A stretch of DNA of 14,957 nucleotides from Proteobacteria bacterium SG_bin5 (GTDB lineage: Bacteria > Pseudomonadota > Alphaproteobacteria > Sphingomonadales > Sphingomonadaceae): assembly GCA_002083475.1 (NCBI GenBank), contig LWDI01000010.1, forward strand, positions 1 to 14,957, given 5' to 3'. Below the pieces are notes generated by a model. It was not told where the DNA came from, ran no database searches, and saw only the letters and a list, made by a program, of their open reading frames with translations. Positions 1-6,042 of this stretch are shown piece after piece (the stretch's first letter is position 1; each line of letters opens with the position of its first letter). Both the position numbers and the translations under genes were made by a program.

Positions 1-201
1 CGCTGGCTCGCCGCCGGCGCCCCCGCCGCCGAGCCCGAGGCGCCGCCGCCCGCCGAGCCCGAGGCGCCCGCGGCCAAGCCCAAGCTGGGCGGCACCTTGT
101 TCGAGCGGATGAGCAACGTGACGCGCGGCGCGCAGCGCGACGAGGCCGAGCGCGACCCGCTCGACATCCCGCGTTTCCTCCACCGGCAGAACAACCAATA
201 G
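1..201 (+). CDS. ftsZ: Cell division protein FtsZ, C-terminal end (partial)
   Basis: The window opens inside this gene; 66 codons and a TAG stop are visible, so the GTPase and tubulin-like domains lie upstream. What is seen is an Ala/Pro/Glu-rich flexible linker (about residues 5-28 of the fragment), then a conserved block containing GGTLFERMSN, and a terminal DPLDIPRFLHRQNNQ. The DIPxFLxRQ tail is the conserved FtsZ C-terminal peptide, which in the family binds FtsA and other membrane tethers and Z-ring regulators. FtsZ polymerises into the cytokinetic ring at mid-cell. The GGTLFERM block before the tail is, to my knowledge, common in alphaproteobacterial FtsZ. No T-rich intrinsic terminator follows; the next gene starts 72 bp downstream in the same direction. 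Identification rests on the tail motif alone. Confidence 0.9.
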   Translation, partial: RWLAAGAPAAEPEAPPPAEPEAPAAKPKLGGTLFERMSNVTRGAQRDEAERDPLDIPRFLHRQNNQ

Positions 202-273
202 CACCGCGTTGACAGCGCGGTAGCGCCGGGCGAAGCTCGGGCTCATCCTGCGGGGGCGCGAGGAGAGTCGGGC

Positions 274-2031
274 ATGCAGCGTTTGATCGCCACCCTGGCC
301 GCGTTGAGCCTGATCGGCGCGGCGCCCCCAGCGCCACCCCAGGCGGTGACCCAGGAGGCGCCCCGGCGCCCCTCCGCGGTGCGCTGCCGCGACGAGGCGC
401 CGTTGCGCCCCGTCTATCGCCCGCCCGTGCCCCAAGCGGGAAGCGGGCGCGATCAGGTCGTGGTGACGGGCAGCAGGGTCACCAGCCCGAACGCGCCGCC
501 GCCCCCGCCGCCGCCGCCCCCGCCGCCGCCGCCAGTGGTGCTGCAGGCGCCCTCGTCGGGGCAGATCGTGGCGCGCCTGGCCTCGCCGAGCGGGCAGCTT
601 CAATATGGCGCCGCCGGCAATCGCGAGCGTTACCAGGGCGCGCCCGTCGCCGTGATCCAGCGCGTGGCGGAGGCGCCCGTCTCCACCTTCGCGATCGATG
701 TCGACACCGGCGCCTATGCCAATGCACGGCGCTTTCTCAACGAGGGGCAGGTGCCGCCGGCAGAAGCCGTGCGGACCGAGGAATTCATCAATTATTTCCG
801 CTATGATTATCCGCGCCCGCGCGATCCCAAGACCCCGTTCAGCGTGACGACCGACGTCGCGCAAACGCCGTGGAACCCGGCGACGCGGCTGCTGCGGATC
901 GGCTTGCGCGGCTATGACACGAGCGACGCCACGCGCCCGGCGGCGAACCTGGTGTTCCTGGTCGATGTGTCGGGATCGATGATGTCGCCCGATAAATTGC
1001 CGCTGGTCAAGCAAGCGCTGACCTTGCTCGCCGAGCGGCTGACCCCGCGCGACCGCGTTTCGATCGTCGTTTATGCGAGCCAGGAAGGGCTGGTGCTCGA
1101 ACCGACCGCCGACAAGGAAGCGGTGAAGGCGGCGCTTTCGTGCCTGGAAGCGGGCGGCTCGACTGCCGGCGGGGCGGGGCTCAAGCTCGCTTACCAAACC
1201 GCGCGCGCGAATTTCGTGAAGGGCGGGATCAACCGCATCTTCCTCGCGACCGACGGCGATTTCAACGTGGGGCTGAGCGACAACAAGGCGATCGAGGCGA
1301 TGGTCAAGGCCGAGCGCGAGGACGGGATCACGCTCACCACGCTCGGCTTCGGCACCGGCAATTACAACGAAGCGATGATGGAGCGCATCGCTGATGTCGG
1401 CAACGGCAATTACGCTTATATCGACAGCGCCGACGAAGCGCGCAAAGTGCTCGATCAGGAATTGTCGGCCACTTTGGTGACGATCGCCAAGGACGTGAAG
1501 GTCCAGGTCGAGTTCAACCCCGCGCAAGTGAGCGAATATCGCTTGATCGGCTATGAAAATCGCGCGCTCGCCGAGCAGGATTTCAAGAACGATGCGGTCG
1601 ACGCGGGCGATATGGGGGCGGGGCATCAAGTGACCGCGCTCTACGAGATCGTGCCGGCGGGCGCCGAGGGGTGGCTGCCGCCGCGCCGCTATGCCGGCAA
1701 CCGCGCGCCGGCGCCGAGCGGGCGCGGCGGCGAGCTGTGCCAGGTGCGGCTGCGCTTCAAGGCGCCCGATGGTGCGACCTCGCGCGAGATCACGCACAAC
1801 GTCCCCGCCGCGCTCGCCCGCGCCGCCGCGCCGCCAAGGGGCGACATGGCGTTTGCAGTGGCCGTGGCGGCGTTCGCGCAGAAGCTGCGCGGCGATGATT
1901 TGCTCGGGCGCTTCGGCTATCGCGAGATCGCCGCGCTCGCGGGCGACCCCGGCGACGAATGGCGGCGGGGCTTCGTGGCGATGGACGGCAAGGCCGATGC
2001 GCTACGCCCGGCGCGCGGGGCGGGGGAGTAG
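274..2031 (+). CDS. Exported von Willebrand factor type A (VWA) domain protein
   Basis: 585 aa. The ATG is preceded by AGGAGAG at 261-267, a good ribosome site. Residues 1-17 look like a Sec signal peptide (hydrophobic ATLAALSLIGAA); no lipobox is seen. The N-terminal 130 residues are low complexity, with VVVTGSRV at 62-69 and thirteen consecutive prolines at 75-87. A block starting PVSTFAIDVDTGAYANARR (135 onward) matches the N-terminal domain typical of this VWA family. The VWA fold follows, with an intact MIDAS metal site: D231-x-S233-x-S235 in DVSGSM, and T326-D327 in ATDGD. The C-terminal 170 residues fit the DUF3520-like domain found in the same family (YfbK-like). These proteins act in the envelope through metal-dependent protein contacts; the partner is unknown. 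It lies 72 bp after ftsZ and may share its transcript, but no functional link is implied. Confidence 0.88.
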   Translation: MQRLIATLAALSLIGAAPPAPPQAVTQEAPRRPSAVRCRDEAPLRPVYRPPVPQAGSGRDQVVVTGSRVTSPNAPPPPPPPPPPPPPVVLQAPSSGQIVARLASPSGQLQYGAAGNRERYQGAPVAVIQRVAEAPVSTFAIDVDTGAYANARRFLNEGQVPPAEAVRTEEFINYFRYDYPRPRDPKTPFSVTTDVAQTPWNPATRLLRIGLRGYDTSDATRPAANLVFLVDVSGSMMSPDKLPLVKQALTLLAERLTPRDRVSIVVYASQEGLVLEPTADKEAVKAALSCLEAGGSTAGGAGLKLAYQTARANFVKGGINRIFLATDGDFNVGLSDNKAIEAMVKAEREDGITLTTLGFGTGNYNEAMMERIADVGNGNYAYIDSADEARKVLDQELSATLVTIAKDVKVQVEFNPAQVSEYRLIGYENRALAEQDFKNDAVDAGDMGAGHQVTALYEIVPAGAEGWLPPRRYAGNRAPAPSGRGGELCQVRLRFKAPDGATSREITHNVPAALARAAAPPRGDMAFAVAVAAFAQKLRGDDLLGRFGYREIAALAGDPGDEWRRGFVAMDGKADALRPARGAGE

Positions 2032-2072
2032 GGCGCGCTTCGCGGCGGAGCGCTTCGTGCGATCATCATCGT

Positions 2073-2157
2073 CGTCGCCCCGGCCCCCGAGCCGGGGCTA
2101 GGCTGCCTTTGGCCGGACGGACGAGAAGCCGAGCCCCGGCTCGAGCCCGGGGCGACG
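2073..2157. repeat. REP-like inverted pair, GTCGCCCCGG family
   Basis: Two 31-32 bp arms (2073-2104 and 2127-2157) are near-perfect inverted copies around a 22-bp spacer. Each arm also folds on itself: the left as CCCCGGC/GCCGGGG around CCCCGA, the right with CCCCGG/CCGGGG. The arm sequence is closely related to the copy at 8351-8437 (shared CCCCGGCCCCCGAGCCGGGG and GCTGCCTT). It lies between the tail-to-tail genes ending at 2031 and 2308, so it could also serve as a transcription barrier, although no T run follows. Confidence 0.85.
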
Positions 2158-2237
2158 GGTTGGTTGGAGGTGCCGTCGCCAGTCCATGCGAGCACCGGCG
2201 AGGTGCGGGTTCAGGGTAGCGTGTTTGGGATCACGCC

Positions 2238-2296
2238 CCTCGACTTCGGCGCAGCCGAAGCCACGACCCGGGGGCTCGGGACGAACGGGTTTTTTT
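2238..2296 (+). terminator. Possible terminator in a degenerate repeat
   Basis: A perfect 7-bp hairpin CTTCGGC-GCA-GCCGAAG (2244-2260) is followed by GC-rich sequence and then a seven-T run near 2290. The T run is about 30 bases from the hairpin, so this is not a canonical intrinsic terminator. Weak CCCG/CGGG pairing nearer the T run could contribute. The flanks CCCTCGACTTCG and GCTCGGGACGAACGGG match the right arm of the repeat at 10142-10170, so this appears to be an interrupted copy of that repeat. It would end transcription of the VWA gene. Confidence 0.3.
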
Positions 2297-2307
2297 ATCG
2301 CTCCCCG

Positions 2308-3600
2308 CTATCCCATGCTCACCAACAGCTTGTCGATCCGCCGGCCGTCCAAATCGACCACTTCGAACCGCCAGCCCTGGAGCATGAAGCTCTCGCCCTC
2401 GCCGGGCAAATGGCGGAATACCGATAGCGCCAGCCCCGCGACGGTCGCATAGTCGCGGTCCTCGGGCAAAGCGATCCCCAGCCGTTCGGCGAGGAGATCG
2501 GCCGCCGTCTGCCCCGCGACCAGCAGCGAGCCATCGTCGCGCTCGACGATCGCGGGGGCGTCGTCGGGGTGGCTGTCCGAGGCGAACTCGCCGGCGATCG
2601 CGGCGAGCAGATTGGCCGGCGTCACGATGCCTTCGAAATGGCCATATTCGTCATGGATCAGCGCCATCGGCACTTCGGCGGCGCGCATCGTGTTGAGCGC
2701 GTCCATCGCGTCGATCTGGTCGAGCACCACCGGCGCCTGGCGCATCAGCGCGCGCAGGTTCAGCGCCTCGCCGCGAAACAGCGCCTGCGCCACGTCGCGC
2801 GCCTGCACCACGCCGATCACCGCATCGACCGAGCCTTCCGCCACCGGCAGCCGGCTATGCGCGCTCGCCATCAGCGCGCGGCGCACGCCGTCCTCGTCGA
2901 GATCGGCGTCGAGCCATTCGACATCGGTGCGCGGCGTCATCACCTCGCGCACCGGGCGATCGGCGAGCCGCACCACGCCCGAGATGATCGTGCGCTCATG
3001 TTCCTCGATCACCCCCGATTTGCTCGCCTCGGCGACGATCAGCTGCAATTCCTCGGCCGTCACATGATCCTCGGCATGGCCCGGCAGGCGCAGCAGCCAG
3101 AAGAGCGCGCCGCTCGCGCCGTCGAGCAGCCAGACGAGCGGGGCGGCGGCGCGCGACAGCCAGATCATCGGCGCCGCCACGATCACCGCGATCGGCTCGG
3201 GCCGGCGCAGCGCCAGCCTTTTGGGAACGAGTTCGCCGATCACCAGCGACAGGAAAGTGGTGAGCCCGATCACCAGCGCGAGCGCGAGCGTGTCGGCGCT
3301 CGCCGCGCCCAGCCCCAGCAGCCGCAGCCGCGCGGCGACCGGACCGCCGAGGCTCGCCCCCGAATAAGCGCCCGAGAGCACCGCGATCAGCGTGATGCCG
3401 ATCTGCACCGTCGAGAGCAGCTTGCCGGGGTCGCTCGCGAGCTTCAGCGCGGAGCGCGCGCCGCGCACCTGCGCGCGCTGCATCGCCTCGAGCCGCGCGC
3501 GCCGCGCCGAGACGATCGCGAGTTCGGAAGCCGCGAACAGCCCGTTCAGCAGCACCAACGCGACGATGATCGCGACATCGATCCAGGGGAAGGGTTGCAT
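2308..3600 (-). CDS. HlyC/CorC (CNNM-type) transporter with CBS domains
   Basis: 430 aa, a normal full length for the family. The ATG at 3600 has AGGA five bases upstream. Residues about 1-190 form the DUF21/CNNM membrane domain: helices at about 6-30, 60-85, 103-125 and 138-170, with the conserved GELVPKRLAL at 122-131. A paired CBS (Bateman) domain follows (about 217-340), beginning with the characteristic MTPRTDVEWL (221-230) and including HDEYGHFEGIVT (316-327). Residues about 355-428 match the C-terminal CorC/HlyC domain (DDGSLLVAG through WRFEVVDLDGRRIDKL). Members sit in the inner membrane; homologues are linked to magnesium or cobalt efflux and sensed adenine nucleotides. The historical 'hemolysin' label is misleading. 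It is divergent from the patatin gene, with a repeat in the shared upstream region. Confidence 0.92.
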   Translation of the reverse strand: MQPFPWIDVAIIVALVLLNGLFAASELAIVSARRARLEAMQRAQVRGARSALKLASDPGKLLSTVQIGITLIAVLSGAYSGASLGGPVAARLRLLGLGAASADTLALALVIGLTTFLSLVIGELVPKRLALRRPEPIAVIVAAPMIWLSRAAAPLVWLLDGASGALFWLLRLPGHAEDHVTAEELQLIVAEASKSGVIEEHERTIISGVVRLADRPVREVMTPRTDVEWLDADLDEDGVRRALMASAHSRLPVAEGSVDAVIGVVQARDVAQALFRGEALNLRALMRQAPVVLDQIDAMDALNTMRAAEVPMALIHDEYGHFEGIVTPANLLAAIAGEFASDSHPDDAPAIVERDDGSLLVAGQTAADLLAERLGIALPEDRDYATVAGLALSVFRHLPGEGESFMLQGWRFEVVDLDGRRIDKLLVSMG

Positions 3601-3700
3601 GGTCCTGCAACGCTTCTAGCCGCCTGGCGCCCCGTTCGACAACGGGGGTGGATGACGGCGCGGGATAGCCCTGGCCGAAGACGATCTTGCTCGCCTCGCG

Positions 3701-3782
3701 GCGTCGCCCCAGCGAAAGCTGGGGCCTCCATCAGCCGGCGCGCTTCGGTTTGCCGAGGCCCCAGCTTTCGCTGGGGCGACGC
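3701..3782. repeat. Perfect 26-bp inverted repeat, GTCGCCCCAGC family
   Basis: Arms at 3701-3726 and 3757-3782 are exact reverse complements over 26 bp with a 30-bp spacer. Each arm itself forms a perfect 8-bp hairpin: GCCCCAGC-GAAA-GCTGGGGC on the left and the TTTC-loop complement on the right. It lies in the divergent region between the CBS-domain gene and the patatin gene, about 75 bp upstream of the latter's start. No transposase gene for it is present in the window. Confidence 0.92.
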
Positions 3783-3858
3783 ATTTGGCGGCGGCGTCGC
3801 GTGGCACGCTTCGGGCCATGATGCGTTGCAGCGTGAGGTTCACCAAGGGAGCGACCCC

Positions 3859-4845
3859 ATGCCGGCACTCGGCCTCATCCTCGCCGGCGGACTCGCGCTC
3901 GGGGCATATCAGGCGGGCGCTTATGCGACGCTCGCCGCCGACGGGCGCTTCACCGTGAGCGCGGTCGCGGGCAGTTCGATCGGCGCGATCAACGGCGCGA
4001 TCATTCTCGGCAACCCCGCCGCCGTCGCCGCCGAACGGCTCGCCGCTTTTTGGGCGCAAGTCGCCGCCGACCCGCTCGATCCCTTTGGGCTGGGGTTCGC
4101 GCCGCCGCGCGCGACGAGCTGGGCGAGCATCGCCGCGACCCGGCTCACCGGCGTGCCCGGCATCGCGCGCCCGCGCCCCTGGGCGCTCGCGACCGGCGGG
4201 TCGAGCTTGTACGGCAACGAACCCTTGATCCGCAGCCTCGCCCAGTTCGTCGATTTCGATCGGTTGAACGCGAGCCGCTTCATCGCCGTGACCACCGATT
4301 TGCACAGCGCCGACGCCGTCGCGATCGACAGCGCGCGCGTGGCGGTCGCGCCCGAACATCTGGCGGCGGCGGGAGGCTTGCTCCCCAATTTCCCGGCGAT
4401 GGCGCTCGACGGGCGCTGGCTGGGCGATGGCGGGCTTTCGGCGAATCTGCCCTATGAGCCCTTCGTCGCGAGCGACCGGGCGGGGGCGCCCGCGCGGCTG
4501 CTCGCGATCGAGCTGTTCGCGCCGCGCCCGGGCGATCCGGTCACGCTGGGCGACGCCGCCGAACGATCGAACGACGTGAAATATGCGAGCCAGAGCCGGC
4601 TGCGCCTGGCGGGCCTCGTCCGCGAGCGCGCGCTGGAGGCGGCGCTCCACCCCGAACGATCGGGGCAGCGGCTGGCGCAAATCAGCTATGCGGGCGCCGA
4701 CGAAAAGGGCGGGATGGAAAAAATGTTCGATTGCTCGCACGCGGCGTTGCGCCAGCGCTGGGACGCGGGCGCGCGCGATGCGGCGGCGGTGCTCGATTGG
4801 CTCGCCGAGCCGCCGCCCGAGCGCGGATTGCTGGTGCGGAGCTGA
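3859..4845 (+). CDS. Patatin-like phospholipase family protein
   Basis: 328 aa. The start chosen is the ATG with AAGGGAG seven bases upstream (3845-3851); the same frame stays open far upstream, but that part is antisense to the CBS-domain gene. The patatin fold is recognised from a Gly-rich oxyanion segment at the N-terminus (AGGLALGAYQAG), the nucleophile elbow G38-S39-S40-I41-G42 with S40 as the catalytic serine, and the D190-G191-G192 motif (GDGGLSANLPYEP) supplying the aspartate of the Ser-Asp dyad. The later NDVKYASQSRLRL segment resembles the C-terminal DUF3734-type region of bacterial patatins. No signal peptide is evident, so it is probably a cytoplasmic or membrane-associated lipid acyl hydrolase; the substrate is unknown. 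It is convergent with the LysR gene, 26 bp away. Confidence 0.9.
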   Translation: MPALGLILAGGLALGAYQAGAYATLAADGRFTVSAVAGSSIGAINGAIILGNPAAVAAERLAAFWAQVAADPLDPFGLGFAPPRATSWASIAATRLTGVPGIARPRPWALATGGSSLYGNEPLIRSLAQFVDFDRLNASRFIAVTTDLHSADAVAIDSARVAVAPEHLAAAGGLLPNFPAMALDGRWLGDGGLSANLPYEPFVASDRAGAPARLLAIELFAPRPGDPVTLGDAAERSNDVKYASQSRLRLAGLVRERALEAALHPERSGQRLAQISYAGADEKGGMEKMFDCSHAALRQRWDAGARDAAAVLDWLAEPPPERGLLVRS

Positions 4846-4871
4846 CCCGTTCCAGGCGCCGCGCGGCGCGC

Positions 4872-5756
4872 TCAGTCCGCCGCGAGCGTCGTCAGCAGCC
4901 AATCGTGGAACAGCTTCACCGGCCGCAGCATCAGCGCGCGCGGGCGGCAGACGAACCAATAGCTGTAAGGGCTATCGACCTCGATATCGAACAGCCGCGC
5001 GAGCCGCGTGTCGTGCGCGTCCTCCAAATGGCTTTCGTGCATGAAGGCGACGCCAAGCCCGCGCGCCGCCGCCTCCAGGATCAGCGCGCCCGAATCGAAC
5101 AAGTCGATCGCGGCGGGCTCGATCTCGCCGAGCCCGGCGGCGGTGCGCCAATTGGTGAAGGTATCGGGCATGTCGCGGTGGACGAGCGCGGTGAGCCCGG
5201 CGAGTTGGCGGGGCTCGGTCACCGGATCGGGCCCTTCGACCAGCGCGCGGCTGCCGATCACCAAGATCTTGTTGCGATCGAGCCGCCGGGCATAAAGCGC
5301 GGGGTCGATCTCGCGCGCCAGCACGATCGCCGCGTCGAGCCCTTCGCCCAGCCGGGTGACCCCGTGGCTGCCGGTGTCGATGTCGAGATGGAGTTCGGGA
5401 TGGCGCGCGCGCAGCTCGGGCAGGCGCGGGAACAGCCGCTGCGAGGCATAGAGCGGCAACACCCCCAGCCGCAGCCGCAGCACCTCGGCGCCGCTCGTCA
5501 TCGTCTCGACCGCGTCGGAAAGCATGTCGAGCGCGGGGCCGATCTGCGCGATCAGCCGCTCGCCATCGGCGTTGAGCTGCATCGCCTGGTGGCGGCGTTC
5601 GAACAGCGGGCGGCCGACGAAGCGTTCGAGCGCCTGCACGCGCCGGCTGAGCGCGGGGGCGGAGAGCGCCAGTTCCTGCGCGGCGGCCTTCACCGAACCG
5701 AGCCGCGCGACTTGCACCACCGCCTCGATCGCGGTGAGCGGGGGCAAACGCCGCAC
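4872..5756 (-). CDS. LysR-family transcriptional regulator, GcvA-like
   Basis: 294 aa from a GTG start at 5756. I chose it because a strong AAGGGGAGGGG ribosome site sits just upstream and because the protein then begins RRLPPLTAIEA, as GcvA-type LysR proteins do. The frame stays open 56 codons further to an ATG at 5924, but that extension has no family similarity. The N-terminal winged helix-turn-helix spans about residues 3-62 (GSVKAAAQELALSAPALSRRVQALE, then GRPLFER). The remainder is the periplasmic-binding-protein-like effector domain, ending HDWLLTTLAAD. LysR proteins usually autoregulate and control a divergent gene; the divergent neighbour here is the CDC48-type ATPase, 286 bp away, so that gene or the candidate small RNA between them could be a target. 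The effector is unknown. Confidence 0.9.
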   Translation of the reverse strand: MRRLPPLTAIEAVVQVARLGSVKAAAQELALSAPALSRRVQALERFVGRPLFERRHQAMQLNADGERLIAQIGPALDMLSDAVETMTSGAEVLRLRLGVLPLYASQRLFPRLPELRARHPELHLDIDTGSHGVTRLGEGLDAAIVLAREIDPALYARRLDRNKILVIGSRALVEGPDPVTEPRQLAGLTALVHRDMPDTFTNWRTAAGLGEIEPAAIDLFDSGALILEAAARGLGVAFMHESHLEDAHDTRLARLFDIEVDSPYSYWFVCRPRALMLRPVKLFHDWLLTTLAAD

Positions 5757-5876
5757 CTTCCCCTCCCCTTGTTGCGTTGCCGCATAATTGGGGCAAGCCC
5801 GCGCGATTGCAACCGCTGGATGCGTTCCCCGGCCCCCTGATTGCACGGCGTGCACGCGCGCTTCGCTATTTCGCAC

Positions 5877-5906
5877 TTGCACAAAAACCGGGCGGGCCGC
5901 ATTTAT
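5877..5906 (+). promoter_or_regulatory. Weak candidate promoter for a short transcript
   Basis: TTGCAC at 5877-5882 resembles a -35 box. An 18-base spacer leads to ATTTAT at 5901-5906, which matches the -10 consensus at only three of six positions. It would start a transcript near 5912, just before the hairpin and terminator described below. The match is poor, and the main support is its position. Confidence 0.25.
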
Positions 5907-5911
5907 GGCGG

Positions 5912-5974
5912 GCCTTTCAGGCATCCTCTCCTAAAAACTTTCATGAGCCGGCCCTTTGGGTCGGCTCTTTTTTT
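5912..5974 (+). ncRNA. Candidate small RNA with an anti-Shine-Dalgarno segment
   Basis: Proposed from architecture only. A short hairpin GCCT-TTC-AGGC (5912-5922) is followed by an unpaired UCCUCUCCU segment (5924-5932), then an A/U-rich stretch, then a strong intrinsic terminator (5945-5974). No open frame on this strand ends here, so the terminator needs another transcript. UCUCCU can pair with AGGAGA-type ribosome sites, as found before several genes in this window. It could instead be the attenuated leader of the CDC48-type gene downstream. The 5' end is a guess. Confidence 0.35.
5945..5974 (+). terminator. Intrinsic terminator, orphan
   Basis: GAGCCGGCCC-TTT-GGGTCGGCTC forms a 10-bp stem (one G-T pair) at 5945-5967, followed immediately by seven T. 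It points toward the CDC48-type gene and lies in a divergent intergenic region, so no upstream coding gene on this strand uses it. Confidence 0.85.
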
Positions 5975-6042
5975 GCCCCCCTCGCCGAATCGGAACCGCT
6001 TTCCTATCTCGCGCGCTCACGCCGCGAAGTACGGAGAGCCAA

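Noticed and set aside
209..237. TTGACA at 209-214 as a promoter for the VWA gene
   Set aside because: No -10-like sequence occurs at 15-19 bases spacing; TTGACA also forms the loop of a small CCGCG/CGCGG hairpin.
2569..3858. N-terminal extension of the patatin frame by 430 codons
   Set aside because: This part is antisense to the CBS-domain gene, reads as His/Arg-rich low complexity, and a good ribosome site precedes the ATG at 3859.
3616..4959. A 447-codon minus-strand frame antisense to the patatin gene
   Set aside because: Low-complexity Arg/Ala composition, no ribosome site, and the patatin gene on the other strand has intact catalytic motifs.
4731..5840. A 369-codon plus-strand frame opposite the LysR gene
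   Set aside because: Composition typical of an antisense shadow; the LysR frame shows clear helix-turn-helix and effector-domain sequence.
5757..5924. Longer LysR protein from an ATG at 5924
   Set aside because: The 56 extra residues have no family similarity and would cross the proposed small RNA region; the GTG at 5756 has a strong ribosome site and the expected first residues.
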